A stretch of 64,000 nucleotides of DNA from Bedellia somnulentella. Its lineage: Eukaryota > Arthropoda > Insecta > Lepidoptera > Bedelliidae. Made by a program: the position numbers and the translations under genes. The stretch covers positions 14,818,001 through 14,882,000 of the forward strand of contig OY755177.1 in the NCBI GenBank assembly GCA_963576735.1, in the 5' to 3' direction. A model generated the notes under the pieces. It did no database searches and was not told the origin of the DNA. It saw only the letters and a program-made list of their open reading frames with translations. Positions 1 through 11,777 of the stretch are shown piece after piece; within the stretch, counting starts at the first letter, position 1; the number at the start of each line of letters is the position of its first letter.

Positions 1-85
1 GTGAATACTTTGAAAAGATCGATACTTGTAATAATGAATAAATTTTATAATTTTTGAGTATCTAGTTTCTTTTGGCATGCTTCTC

Positions 86-86
<1 letters not shown>

Positions 87-171
<85 letters not shown>
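87..171. repeat. (TA)n microsatellite
   Basis: An almost pure TA dinucleotide run, broken once by 'tcaaca' near 133-138. It can fold back on itself. Any short reading frame through it only repeats Tyr-Ile and is not a gene. Confidence 0.95.
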
Positions 172-174
<3 letters not shown>

Positions 175-479
175 CTGCGCAACAAAATTTAATAAAATCG
201 GCAGAATAACTGTTTATTGGCAATACATATTTGAGAAATTATTGTATGTTAAAATGTTAATTTGACAGGTATACTGGGAAACATAGACTAAATAAATTAA
301 GTAACTCTTCAATGTAATCGTCCATTGCACTGGTGAGGCTGTATGAGCGATTTAAAAAACACACATTAGGTATTGATTCTATTTTGAAACACTGGGGTAT
401 TGTTCAAAGTGCCAAATAAAAATTACATACATATACTCACGGCTATAACTTGTATTATGGGATACTAACTCAACGATAT
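172..479. other. AT-rich stretch, no gene seen
   Basis: No long reading frame, repeat with clear ends or recognisable motif is visible here. Confidence 0.6.
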
Positions 480-640
480 ACTAAATATTATATTAAACAC
501 ATATAAAAAACATCCTAGACTAATAAAGGATCATTCATGTTTATAAAATAAATGTTGCTCTCAACGGGGATCGAACCCACAACCTCCGGAAGAAGCTAGC
601 CACCTATCCACTCGTCCATATTGCGAGGAACAATAAAAAG
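480..640 (-). repeat. tRNA-derived SINE copy
   Basis: On the minus strand the piece starts near 'ggacgagtggatagg', which resembles a pol III A box, and continues to 'gggttcgatcccc', a good B box. A short AT-rich tail follows. Only a tRNA-derived SINE or a dead tRNA copy explains this. The full clover leaf is not convincing, so it is not called a tRNA gene. Confidence 0.55.
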
Positions 641-1504
641 ATTGATTAATCTTACTTTAACACCGCCTTAGTCGAATAGTTCTTTATTTGTTGAACATGT
701 AGTTAGGAGTTTGTAGAAGTTTTTTCAATTAACAAATACGTTGCAAAAGAACTTGGTATACTACTAAGTTTTCCTTTATGAAGTTTGCTTTACGTTATTC
801 TTTCTTATATTTATACTCACTCAATAAAAATAGGACTAACTTACATAATTACCTTCAAAAATCCATTAATTACAAACTCACATATGCAATTTCGATATCA
901 GTTAAGTTATTCATGGTGAACATAAAAATATCTCAGTTCTATCATAAAATAATAATCCTTTTGCTAACCCTTTGTCAGCTGTCTTAATGGATCAGAGATG
1001 TGTAAAATAAGTTCTCCTACTACAACTACCCATATAACAACATATGATTAAAATAGTTAATATACATTCCCACTGAGAGAACTTCCACGACTACTACTAT
1101 AGATTGGTAAAATATTACTACCGTGGTAGTGGCAAGAACTGAGACAGCTTTAAGTGTCACAATTCAAAATCAGCATACACTTTACGGAAAATGTGCAGCA
1201 AAAAATGGTAATAAAAATACCTGATACAAAGAAATTGTAAGGTAACAAATGCAAGTACACTTAACTTGCATTTGTTACAAAAGATAAGCTAAGCTAGTGA
1301 AAGTTTGCTTTTCACACAGCAAATTCACTTCATACCGTAATCTTTTTACTGTGGCGTTGTATACCCACGCAAGCCTGAAATGCTCGATCTAAATTCAAAG
1401 CCACGACCGGGTCATGACCCAAAAATTCTAACCGATAAATTACCTAAGTAACAATAGATAGTTTTTAACAATTCGCACTATAAAGTCAAATAGTTTGTTT
1501 CCTT
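641..1504. other. AT-rich stretch, no gene seen
   Basis: Only chance reading frames of 70 codons or fewer are present. Their composition is low-complexity and no domain is recognisable. Confidence 0.6.
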
Positions 1505-1735
1505 ACACACATTTACTCGCGCCTATATATCTCAGAAGGTTAGCCAGAGCCTTGGAAAAAGATTTTTCTCAGTCACTTTTGGAAGTTGAGTTGGGAAAAG
1601 ATTGTCAAATAAAGATTGTTGGTGAGAAGATGGGACTCCAACCTAATCGAAAAATCACTTATCAATCTCCAATATCTTTAGTCGGCTCTTACCAACATCC
1701 AAGGGAAGAAATGGGGTAGTGCTATTCTAAACTTT
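1505..1735 (-). repeat. Family T repeat, worn copy
   Basis: Shows the Family T landmarks in reverse order: 'gttagccagagccttgg', 'cagtcacttttggaagttga', 'gggactccaacc', and 'gaaatggggtagtgctattc'. The ATGT tail is lost and several bases differ from the consensus, so this is an older copy. Confidence 0.75.
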
Positions 1736-1868
1736 TCTACACAGCTGTTTGTTTCTTTGTATAAGTAATAATGCGAACAAGAAAAACCGCTATCAGATTT
1801 ATTTGAAAACAATCGTGTTCTCTACAGACCCTTAACTATAATATTATCATTATCAAACTAAGCCTTAC

Positions 1869-2010
1869 CTTATTATTGTTAAGAGCCAATGTTCTGAGAT
1901 GCGGTAGTTCAGGAAAAGCCACGTCGTCGCCGATACAATTATTATCCAGTATAAGTTCCTCAAGTTTCCCGAACATCTCTAATCCTTTTAGTGTTTCGAT
2001 CTTGTTGTAA
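1869..2010 (-). CDS. internal exon of a leucine-rich repeat protein
   Basis: A 142-bp exon with both splice sites visible. The acceptor is a pyrimidine-rich tract ending 'ttcaattccccag' and the donor is 'AAG|GTAAGG'. It encodes one base plus 47 codons. The peptide holds about two LRR units: 'YNKIETLKGLEMFGKLEELI', then LDNN, then 'FPELPHLRTLALNNNK'. The first residues fit the end of an LxLSxNxI repeat split by the intron. It starts in phase 1 and ends on a codon boundary. The LDNN...LPHL.TL.LN.N pattern recalls leucine-rich melanocyte differentiation-associated protein (LRMDA) of insects, but this is from memory and only tentative. No neighbouring exon was found, which fits a gene with very long, repeat-filled introns. 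Confidence 0.7.
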
Positions 2011-4004
2011 CTGGGGAATTGAATAAGTTTTATTACATTCGGTGTTGAGGAATTAGCTATAGGAAACCTTATAAAGAATTGGGAGTAATTAGGATTTCTT
2101 TTAGTTTCGATACAATAGAAAACTGGCCAAGTGTGAGTCAGCTCGCGCAATGAAGGGTTCCGCACCATTAGGTTCAGCTGAAATCAGCTCTTAAAATTAA
2201 ATTCTTCATGATAGCTGTCAAGTGTCAACAAACCAACACATTCTTCTCCGGAGATGTCGTAAAAGGCGACTTTTGGATAAGCGCCTTAACGTTATTTTTT
2301 GTTGATGATATATTATAAATATTTCTGGAATATATAGCCGTGAGTATACGCATGTATAACACAGAAGGATTAATAGTCTGCAATAAATTAATAGGCAGAC
2401 AAATTAATTTAGTGAAGACAAAGATGTGTGTATAACATGTACGATACATTCAATAATATTAATCAGATGCAATTAATTAACTTAGTAATAATAACCATAC
2501 AATATTAATTAACTTAATAGTTAATAAATTGGTAATAACTTTGAAGACGTAGCTGGTAGCATCGGCTAAGAATAACATTAATCCATTTTTTAGTAAGGTA
2601 TGAGACGACTTGGGGTTTTATGGCTTTGAAGTTTTTTTTTAGGGTGATGTGGCTGGAGATGGAGATAGTATCATTTATTTAACATATTTTTTCTTTCACT
2701 GAACTTCTAAAAAAGCCTGAGACATTAAGACTCTGAAGATTTAAATATGAATTATAATGAATTAATATTTATATGAAATTGGATTTTATTTTACATAAAT
2801 AAAATGCATCTACCATACAAGCAGATAGAAGAAGAAAAGTAATTTATCTGGCAACAAAAAAAATATACAAAGGTTGGTACAAAGGTTGAGTAAATTACTA
2901 AGGTTGCCGAAACGGTCCTGGCTCAGCATATTGGCCTGCTCAGATGAATTTGTTATAATCAACTTGCCGCCATAACAGGAAAAAAAATATCAAAATGATC
3001 TGACCAAATCTGACTTGTTACCTTGTTGTGGTTTGTAAACCGAGTTCATTTAGTAAATATTATTTACTAATTGAGTGAGATCGTTCAGGCGTAGGCATGT
3101 CTAATTTACGGCATAAAACTTTATTATAGCATGTAAATTACTATAAAACGTTTTAAAATAACATCTGATGCAGAGGTCCTAAATGCAATATATACAAGGC
3201 CGAATAGGTCATAAATAGCTTGAAGAAATAGCAAGATTTATTTTGGGTAAATTCATTAACCTGGCGTACACACGTGGCAATGTAATTGTAGCTGATGCCA
3301 TGAAAGGGCGTGATACATCAAAGGAGCCACTCCATCACAAGTTCAATGAATCCAGGATCAGGTTTACGTTACAATACAACTTGATATTATTCATCACTTT
3401 GCTCACAGGTAAATTGTTTTAGCAGTACTAGTTTCAATGATGTTTGCTCAGAAGATATGTTAGATTTCAATAGGCTATTTGACTGTAATAAAAATATACA
3501 TTTCTTTTATTTCATTAGTCTTAATATTTCTTTTTTGGATCCATATGTAATAATGCGAGATAATAATATTGCATAATTTCACTAAAATCCGTGTTCTAAA
3601 ATAAGTATTTTTGATGCAACTGCCACGTGACTAAAAACGACCGTGATTGGCTATTTCTAAAATGACGTAGATCGTGCATAAACTGACTGTGTATCGCTTC
3701 GCTCATTGGTGTATAATTCGGAATTGACGTCATTTGTGCTACAGCCGCCATATTACCTAAAGTCGCGTTTTCGCGGCACATTTGAATATTGCATTTTCTT
3801 TTTCGATTTTTTAATAAAATAGCTAAAATGAAGACAGAAATATATTTGTCTAGGGCTCCTTATAAACAAATTAACACAGTAAGATAGTTTTCAAAACTTA
3901 GTCAAATAGCCTATTGCGTAGTTTTAATGGAGAAATACTTCATATGTTAAGTTACATGCTGTAAGGATTTTACTACTAAACATTGATTAACTGACACTGT
4001 CTTT
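2011..4004. other. probable intron or intergenic DNA
   Basis: Mostly unique AT-rich sequence. A badly worn Family T piece on the plus strand ('gacttggggttttatggc', 'gtgatgtggctggagatgg') lies near 2605-2665. No other gene or mobile element can be supported. Confidence 0.5.
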
Positions 4005-4110
4005 AGGCTCATACGCAGCCCCTACATTATCCCAGCGAAGGTGTCGCACCTAGCCTGAGTAGGGTGATTTGGCCATAATCCATTAATTTGGATTGGCAGA
4101 CTAAGGACTA
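4005..4110 (+). repeat. degenerate lepidopteran-type repeat
   Basis: Contains 'catacgcagcccctacatta' followed by 'cctgagtagggtgatttggc' and 'ggattggcagac'. From memory these phrases, in this order, recur in many lepidopteran genomes as a worn dispersed repeat. A second copy is at 18620-18740. Family identity is not certain. Confidence 0.4.
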
Positions 4111-5154
4111 CGACCGCGTTAGTAGCCGGGACCGGACCGACAGCTTAACTCCTGGCAAAGGAACCAGAGAACCTAAATTGCAAACTGAGCGTTTTACCTT
4201 AAATGAGGTCTTTAAACTATACTTCTATAAAAACAAATTCAAAAACCCGAAATTGTGTATAAAAATATAATCTACGGCTTTTTAAGTAAACAGTTCAAGG
4301 CATTAAACCGGAAATAAAAATGTATCTACAAACTACTGCGTGAAATATCATTGGTAAGTTATAGATAATAGTTTTCCAATGATCCACTTTGTGCACGCTG
4401 CACGATATTACAGATAATTTAAACTTACTCCTGAATCTAAAATTAAAGCATTGATTTACCGCTTTTGGTGTAATTTTATAGATTGATAGATATAATATAT
4501 ATTTAAAAAACAATGACTAAATTAGAAATACAGTAGACTAATCTGTTATATGATGTCTGTTTAAACATGCAAATGTTTTATGGCACGAGGGTTTTAGAAT
4601 CAAGTCTCTACGAAATATTCACACATTTGCGCTTTTATTTCCCAATTTGAACTCAAAATGGTATGGTGAATGGTAGGGTGAATACACCCTTGAAGGTTGA
4701 TTGACACGATAACCAACACGTTTCGCCGACCAAATGCAAGGTAGTGGCTTTCCTCTCATTTTTAACTGGAAATTACGTATATAAAAGATTGTTTTTAATT
4801 ATGTATTTTTTTCTTTTTATAAAGAACCTTGCTTGGAGTTAAAGATAACACAACGTATATTTATGCAGTGCCCCACATTTTCTAACTCATCATTCATTTT
4901 CTTTTCAACTTGCCGGCGTACGACACAGTTTTAAACAACCGGGTCGCTTCTCTTAAATATTTTTGAAGATTAAAGGTATGCTTGAGGTTTCATAACGTAA
5001 GTTTCAATGCATCTCTCTTATAAAAATATCTTATTTCTTTTCTTATAAAATCCATTAAATAAATATATTGGTCCCTTAACTTATTTTATTTTATTATCTT
5101 TATTATAGCATATTATTAATATTGGTACGATTTGTTTATTTATTTTCTATTGAT
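4111..5154. other. AT-rich stretch, no gene seen
   Basis: Short reading frames only and no domain, splice-site pair or repeat boundary that can be defended. Confidence 0.55.
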
Positions 5155-5495
5155 TTAAGGCTGGCTGCTCATTAATGATTGCTCACTGAAATCTAATTTC
5201 TTTTTTGTTCTTTTAAGTGTTGAGTTATTTTCTTCTTAACTCCCAGTAGCACAGTTACAATGAGTGGTATAAGGTTAGGTAAACTTACTGTTTATGACGG
5301 ACTTAGTAAGTAAGTTACAGGCGGTACCTGAAAACCAGCTCCCCAGCAGTGTCCTGCGGATAATGTTGGGAACCTAGCTAAGGTACTTTGCCTTTTTGTT
5401 GCCATCTTTTCTTTTTAAATTGTAATGTTTGTGTATGTTGTTATTGTGTTTGGTAACAAATAAATTACTTTTATCTATCTTTTTTTTTATCTAAG
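5155..5495 (+). repeat. LINE 3' tails (two worn pieces)
   Basis: 'ggctggctgctcattaatga' near 5160 and 'ggcggtacctgaaaaccagc' near 5318 are each followed by T-rich 3' UTR. The second ends at 'aataaattacttttatctat'. This layout (short GC-rich block, T-rich stretch, AATAAA-like end, simple repeat) is typical of CR1/Jockey-group LINE 3' ends in Lepidoptera. No coding part is left. Confidence 0.45.
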
Positions 5496-6164
5496 TAATA
5501 AACAGTTCAACATAATCACTGTCGTAATTATTGTCGTAAAGAGATTTTTTTTGATATCGTAAATATATATTTTGTTTTACTCGCTTTTACGAGTACTTGG
5601 ACTGAAGCTAATGTAGGGGAGATTCTTTGAGAGAAAATAACTCAAATAATCAACAAAAAGCTTCTTGAATGACGTGTACTGTTGAACAAAGTCAGTAACA
5701 TATTGATGGTGAATGCATCTATAAAAAAAAATACTTGAATCATGCCATGAATAAAGCAAATTTAAATAAAATCCTATAGACATACACATATTGAGATAAA
5801 TTTAAACTAAATATTCTTGTGCCATTATTATCACAGCTCGTGTATCTGTATTATAATATTCTGTTCAAATTGCTAGTGATAAATACAACATTTGCCGTCG
5901 ATATCATAAAACCGACGTATGACATTGGGGACCGCGATCATAGCCGACAAATCTGACAATAAACCCGTTCCAGCGTAAGCTTAGATTAAAGGATCACTCG
6001 AGTTCAAGGATTAAAATTAGGTAGAATAATATTATATTACCTGTTTCTTGTTATAGTGTCTAGGGCAATCACAGCATGCTTACAGTGCATATGATAAATA
6101 ATGTGTTATGCTTCATACTAATCCTGTAAATTATGATTAGAATACTTATAAAGCTTACACTACA

Positions 6165-6265
6165 GTGTATTCGTACAAAACGGTGATAGGCCTACCCCCT
6201 ATCACAAGAGTACACTGCCCAAGCAAAACGTGTGTACTCTGAACACTAGGTGACAATGTGTTGAG
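6165..6265 (+). repeat. Family C SINE fragment
   Basis: Matches the body of Family C (full copy at 62347-62695): 'cggtgataggcctaccccct', then 'agtacactgcccaagcaaaa', then 'actctgaacactaggtgaca'. The tRNA head is missing. Confidence 0.7.
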
Positions 6266-8164
6266 TCTTGAGTTATAAAGCATACGAATGTGGTTTATCG
6301 AGCCAGTTTCAAACTTTAAACTAGTTACATAGTAAACTACTAAGATAACATTGTCTGCGATATAAATTACTTCGATATAACTGTACGAGTAGCAGTATAA
6401 ATCGAATTACTCGTATATACTTTAAAGTCTAATTTACAAAAAACTACAACAGCGGGGGGCACTTATAAAATCGCTTCATCAGTAATATTCAAGTTGGTGA
6501 AAACATTAAACACATCACCCTAGAAGTAGCGTCTAAAAATATTGTATAAATATTTTCTCTCCTTTCAGCTTTTTGTTATCGTTGTTAACAGACCTGACCG
6601 GATTTCTTGACTCAACTTAAGACAAAATCCGGATCCGCAAAAGTTTAAATAACTTAAAATGAACGTGATCCCGTAAAAAGCTTCTGGGGTGCTTCGAGAG
6701 AATAGATTTTAATTAATAAACTGGTAATGAAGAATGATGACGCAGATAATCGCAGTTTTTATGTTGATTTAAATTTAGTTTTACTTATTGTGTGAATCTT
6801 TTCTTCGAAATACTATAGATAAATAGTATATACGAGTGAACGATTAAATATATGTTGCTTAAAAGCAAAACTCATTTAATGCTATTAATGCAAAATCTTA
6901 GTGAGGCAAGATGAAACATGGTACAAAAATTGCACTAATCCGGAGACAAAAGAAAGATCTAAAAATTTTACCGCCAGAACTTTGGATATTTGAAGTACGA
7001 GTATAATTCCAGATTATGCAGAAAAAAACAACAGTAATGTAAAGATTGTCACGTAAATTATTTTCGAGTAGGAAATTAAAAAACTAAAAATAAATCGATA
7101 ATACTAATAAATAAAGGTAAAATAATAAAGGAAAGAAAAATTTCGACACTGATTAATGAATGAGGTTTTCATAAACAAAAACATTCTAAATATAAATCAA
7201 TAATACTTAGGAAAGAAAGTAAATTGATCTAACATAACAACGATCTTATTCGCATTTCAATGGCTGCGGTCCCTAACCTCCATGAATAGGGGTTCAAATT
7301 GCCACCGCTTCCATCTTATTGATCCCCGTGTTGCCCTCAAATAGTCAATTTCAGCAAACAATAAATTTAATCTTGCTGTAAACGAGTAATTTGAGGGATT
7401 AGAGGGGTTTACTAATCGTCATTCGGTAGACCCGACTTCGTCAGCAAGTAAATGTGCCAATGTTACCTTTTTAAACTTAAGACATGCAGCTGACCATGAG
7501 CTTTTTTACACATTTCTACAAGGGCAGATCTTACACTGTTGTAATTTTTATGCGATTGTTGTAATAATATTATGAAATACAAAATCATGACACAATACTA
7601 TAAATATAATAAATGGATAATTAAATTATACCAATATAAATACACCAATATTACAATTATACCAATATTAACTACACCAATTATAATTGGTGTAGTTCCC
7701 TTAGAACAGCACTATCGCATTTTTTCTTAAGTAAGTGGGTAGATGTATGTATGTAGCTATCAAATTATACAATAGGATGAAAAAATCTTAAGATTATGCT
7801 TGTATAACTATAAACACACAGCAAAACTACAAAGTATAATAACAACTTATCAAATTTTAAATGTATGGTTAAACTTTTAGAGTAGTGAATTCATCCGCCA
7901 ATACAACGGAGATAGTACAATGATTTTATTAATCATATAACCTCATTGATATTTGCGCTTCAATACTTCCCGGGATGTTTTAGCTTGATATATAAGTCTT
8001 CACTTCATACTGAGTCATCGACAAAGAAAATGAAAGAAAACTCTAGAGGTTCTTGGAGTTTATTAGGGATTTTCTCCTAGTAATGCATCTTCTAAACTCA
8101 AGTTATTTAGAACTTTTTCGCTATTAGTTGTAATTAATAACTTGTTAATCATTTGTAAGTAAAT
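6266..8164. other. AT-rich stretch with a worn Family T end
   Basis: No gene is visible. A worn plus-strand Family T head ('cttagaacagcactatcgca') is at about 7693-7745. A perfect 28-bp palindrome is at 7670-7697. A degenerate 'ggggttcaaattgcc' B-box-like site is near 7290. Confidence 0.5.
7670..7697. repeat. perfect 28-bp palindrome
   Basis: Two 14-base arms (aactacaccaatta and its complement) meet with no spacer. It follows a run of 'taccaatat'-like repeats. Function is unknown; it could be a MITE end or a cruciform-prone site. Confidence 0.8.
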
Positions 8165-9219
8165 TTTAAGACGTTTTCAGAATAAAGGACCGTAACGCTT
8201 TATCCCTAATACTATCTAAACTAGCCTATTATGGATTCAGTTCTGACACTATTAAATGGTTTGATAGTTATTTGCAATCGAGATCCCAAATAGTAGAGCT
8301 CCATGGGCAAAATGGAAAGATAAAATATTCAGAGAACCGTCTAGTTACGAGAGGCGCCCCGCAAGGATCGAACCTGGCTCCCGTACTTTTCATTCTCTAC
8401 ACTGCTGACATCATCAAATGTATAAAAAATTGCAAATACCAAATTTTTGCTGACGACTTGCAGTTGTATATATCTTTGACTCCGAGCCGAGCAGTAAAAG
8501 TCATACATGATCTAAACCAAGATCTTAAAAATATCGAAGAATGGTCTATGAAAAATTCACTAGTTCTTAATCCTTCAAAAACGAAATACATGGTTATAGG
8601 AAGTAAACATCAACAGCGTGAGATGGAAGAACAGAACTTTGTGGTTAAAATTGGCAACACACAAATAGAAAAAGTTAATGAGGCGCGAAGTTTAGGTTTG
8701 CTGTTCGATTCAGGCTTAACGTTTGAAAATCACGTCATCAATACTGTAAAAAATTGTTTTTATAGGCTCAAAGTGTTATACAAAATACGACCGTACCTAA
8801 AAACTGAAATTCGAATCAGACTTTGTGAATCCCTCATACTCAGTAAACTTAACTACGGTGATGTGGTATATGGTCCATGCCTACTGTCTCGCTCGCGGAA
8901 ACTATTACAACGAGTTCAGAACGCTTGTGCGCGATATTGTTTTGAAATACCACCTAGAACCCATGTTACGCCTTACCTGAACACTAATAAGATGTTAAAT
9001 CTCGAAGCAAGGAGAAAGCTACATCTATCTACGCTTCTTTTCGGTGTTATAAAAACCCAGATCCCCAAATACTTATTTGAGAAACTGATATGGTCTCGGA
9101 CAGTGTCACAGTACCATACGCGCGGTCACTCACATCTATTGGTAACTCCTAAACATCGGACCACGGCCTTCCGAGGAAGCTTTAGATACGCGGCTTCGAA
9201 ATGCTGGAACGACTTATAA
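8165..9219 (+). pseudogene. CR1/Jockey-group LINE reverse transcriptase, 5'-truncated
   Basis: The reading frame is open from about 8170, upstream of the first in-frame ATG. Visible RT landmarks, in order, are 'YGFSSDTIKWFDSYLQSRSQ', 'TRGAPQGSNLAPVLFILYTA', and the catalytic FADD in 'YQIFADDLQLYI'. The thumb follows ('SLGLLFDSGLTFENHV'), with a C-terminal region ending 'FRYAASKCWNDL'. The endonuclease and the start of RT are gone, so the copy cannot move. The family copies itself by target-primed reverse transcription. The last 271 bases are repeated at 13914-14184 because the large duplication begins inside this ORF at 8949. Clade is assigned by motif style, not by alignment. Confidence 0.8.
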
Positions 9220-9517
9220 AAATATATTCTACAACATTTAAATTATAATAACTCTTCTATTTTTTGTACGCGATATCTATCTATTAATATATTCCGACTT
9301 ATCATTTATCGCATTGTAAATTACACCTATTAAATTCTGTATGTATTATATCATATTATCTATCTATTTTTATAAGCTTTACTATATTTATTCATTGGTA
9401 TGTGCTTGCGTAAATTTTGTTAGTATTTCAAATGTTGTTGCTTATGAAATAAAACATTATTATTATCACTTTTATACGTTACTATCTAACTTTGTAATTA
9501 TTATTTTTATTTAAATT
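9220..9517 (+). repeat. LINE 3' UTR
   Basis: AT-rich DNA following the LINE stop codon, with 'gaaataaaacattattatta' near 9445 as a likely 3' end. No coding content. Confidence 0.5.
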
Positions 9518-9775
9518 TGGCGGTGTCGGCTGAAAACCAGCGTGTCTCGGAACGGTCTGAGTCCCGTTCCAGACACACATGCTGAGACGATACCCTTTTG
9601 GCAATGTACATTTATTTCTTTTCATGTTTTTTTTTTTCTTTTTATATCTTTGTGTTTTTATTCTTATTACGTTTCATTTTGTTTTTGTGTGTGTTTGTTA
9701 ATTTGCCAAATAAATGTCTTTTACTTTTACTTTTACTTTTTATTTGGAAAAAAAAACTTTAAACGACTTTACTAA
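9518..9775 (+). repeat. second LINE 3' tail with TTTTAC repeats
   Basis: Begins 'tttggcggtgtcggctgaaa', runs through T-rich DNA and ends in 'cttttacttttacttttact' and an A run. It is a separate LINE 3' end joined to the previous one. It recurs at 14483-14740 by duplication. Confidence 0.55.
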
Positions 9776-10035
9776 GACATACATACATACATACATATAC
9801 TCACGGCTGTAAATCCCTTAACGGGGTAGCCAGAGCCTTGGAATGAGAAATTCCTCAGCCACTTTTGGAAGTTAATTGGGGAAAAGATGGTAATAATAAA
9901 TGTTTTTGGTGACGGGTCTCCAACCACATCGCCCAAAAATCACTTAAAAAGCCCCTATACCCTTAGTCGCCTCTTACGATCACCCACGGGTAGAAATGGG
10001 GTAGTGTTATTCTAAGCCGACACTACACGGCAAGA
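9776..10035 (-). repeat. Family T repeat, near full length
   Basis: Complete copy in reverse orientation. It runs from the tail 'catacatatactcacggctg' through 'cctcagccacttttggaag' and 'gggtctccaaccacatcgcc' to the head 'ctaagccgacactacacggc'. No tRNA-like promoter and no open frame, so it is non-autonomous. Confidence 0.9.
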
Positions 10036-10049
10036 CACTTATAACAATA

Positions 10050-10283
10050 CATACATTCATATACTCACGCCATTAGTTCCCATTGGGGTAGGCCGCCTAT
10101 CGAGCTCCACTTCGTACGATTCTGACAAACCTCCCTAGCTTCGTTTACATCCATCAATCTTTTCATACATGCTCTTTTATTCTTCATACTACGGACGCCT
10201 GCCTTTTTGAGCACACTCTCAATTTGGTCCAAGTGTGTTCTCCGTGGTCGTCCTCTACTAATATTACCATCCACACTTATCAA
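10050..10283 (-). pseudogene. RTE LINE C-terminal tail
   Basis: Minus-strand coding remnant that matches the last ~70 codons of the RTE ORF at 15841-17223. It includes 'SRGRPRRTHLDQIESVLKKA' and 'RSMKNKRACMKRLMDVNEAR'. A frameshift near the end replaces the usual 'IVSAYPNGN' with 'IGGLPQWELMA'. The element's 'ggcgtgagtatatg' 3' end follows. A typical 5'-truncated LINE insertion. Confidence 0.85.
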
Positions 10284-10569
10284 CTAGACAAAGAACAGTG
10301 AACATGAAATATACAAGTTTTTGTAGCGAATAAAATATAAGAACACAATAATAAAATTTAGCAGTAACTAAGTTTGTATCACGTCGTTAAATAATTTAAG
10401 ACCCGTGTGTTTTGTAACGTCGTCGCAGTTCTGTTTTGTAATAGACTATATTAATTTTAGTGAGAAATAAACCTAATTTATATTACTATTCTTAAAGTAG
10501 AAAGCAAAATTATATTATTTTTGTTAATTTACGTAAGATACCAATGTAGTAGGTAATAAATATTATTAA

Positions 10570-10680
10570 AGAGCGACCTCGGAGGACACATTTGAACCAA
10601 ATAGAGTGTGATCGTCATAAAGCAGGCGTCCGAAGTATGAAGAGTAAAAGAGCAAGCATGAAAAAAATATGTCAGTCAAA
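10570..10680 (+). pseudogene. RTE LINE tail, degenerate
   Basis: Recognisable as 'gaccacggaggacacatttg'-like DNA followed by 'ggcgtccgaagtatgaagag' and 'taaaagagcaagcatgaaaa'. It has substitutions and is cut off after about 100 bases. It is older than the other RTE copies here. Confidence 0.7.
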
Positions 10681-10840
10681 GAAAAAAATTCTAATTGTAA
10701 ATTTATTATCATTTCTCATACAAAAAGTAACAATCCGTGTCTTTTTCGCGATGCAATAGTAGACTTATTTGAGAGCAGAAGGATATAAGCAGCCACTTAT
10801 CGTCACTAATGAACTCACCTGGCTTTACACTTTAACAGGC

Positions 10841-11640
10841 ATCATGCTTATACATATTATACGGCGGTGATTGTGCCTCTATATAAAGGAAAGGGGTCAC
10901 ACCAAGAGGCTAAAAACTACCGCGGCATCAGCTTACTCAGCATTGTTGGTAAATTGTATGCTAAGGTACTGATTGAAAGAGTGATGAATGAAACTGATGA
11001 GAAAATATGGGATGTGCAAGCGGGATTTAGGAAAGGAATGGGATGTATGGATCAAATCTTCTCTCTAAGGAGCATCACTGAAAAGTTCTTAGCTAAGAAC
11101 CAAAAGGTGTATTGCTCCTTCATTGATTTAGAGAAGGCGTATGATAGGGTGGTAAGAAAGTGTTTATGGGAGGTGTTATCCAAGTTCAGTTTGGGGAGTC
11201 AACTTATACGTGCATTGGTATCACTCTATGAGGATTCTAGTGCATGTGTAAGAGTAAACGGGGAAAACACTGACTGGTTCGGAATCTCTAGGGGTGTCCG
11301 ACAGGGATGTGTAGCTTCTCCGTGGCTCTTCAATTTGTTCTTGGATGACTGTTTGACAGAGTTGCGTGAAAGTGATTATGGACTAAGGATGGGTAGATTC
11401 ATCATTAAATGCCTTTTGTATGCTGACGATCAAGTGCTACTTGCATCATCGGCAGAAGAGTTGCAAGAGATGATGAATATTGCATGTGAGTCTTTTGTAA
11501 GAAAGGGAATGAGGGTGAATGTGGATAAGACCAAAACGATGGTTTTTGAGAGACAGGAAGATGTGACAGAATGCGTGATTGCGATTGATGGTAAGGATGT
11601 GGAACAGGTGAAGGAGTTTGTATATCTGGGAAGTTTGTTT
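10841..11640 (+). pseudogene. RTE LINE RT, cut by the LTR element
   Basis: First copy of the RTE reverse-transcriptase frame. It carries 'TAVIVPLYKGKG', 'NYRGISLLSIVGKLYAKVL', 'QAGFRKGMGC', 'SFIDLEKAYDRV', 'RGVRQGCVASPWLFNLFLDD' and the active-site 'YADDQVLLA'. After 'FVYLGSLF' the frame runs into the LTR element and stops within two codons. The endonuclease half is absent at the 5' side, as in copy 2. It cannot be functional. Confidence 0.9.
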
Positions 11641-11641
11641 G

Positions 11642-11761
11642 TGTAGTGTGAGTGCATCTTGTCCCCCTCTTGCCATTATATTATGTAAGTTAGTTGTAAG
11701 TCTTAAGTAGTAATAAACGTATATCCAACAAGTACACTCGTCTATCAATTACATCATTGCA
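11642..11761 (+). repeat. 5' LTR, 120 bp
   Basis: Starts 'tgtagtgtgagtgcatcttg' and ends 'caattacatcattgca'. It contains 'taataaacg', a possible poly(A) signal. It differs from the 3' LTR at several bases and indels. Confidence 0.9.
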
Positions 11762-11777
11762 TGGCGACCCTGCCAGT
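11762..11777 (+). promoter_or_regulatory. primer binding site, probably tRNA-Arg
   Basis: 'tggcgaccctgccag' directly follows the LTR. Its complement ends in CCA and, from memory, matches insect tRNA-Arg 3' ends with about one mismatch. The match needs checking against a tRNA set. Confidence 0.6.

Larger units (their letters stand above)
8949..11640 (+). repeat. segmental duplication, copy 1
   Basis: This 2692-bp segment is repeated at 13914-16620. Differences I could see are one A/G change that swaps Ser for Gly in the RTE ORF, one silent change, and a 15-bp tandem duplication present only in copy 2 (15661-15680). The left edge is inside a LINE ORF and the right edge is inside the RTE ORF. 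So neither edge coincides with an element boundary. Confidence 0.95.

Noticed and set aside
77..265. Reading frame of 62 codons rich in Tyr-Ile
   Set aside because: It only translates the TA microsatellite.
3596..3781. Minus-strand 61-codon frame with a protein-like look
   Set aside because: No start context, splice sites or known motif; a chance open frame in a locally GC-richer patch is as likely.
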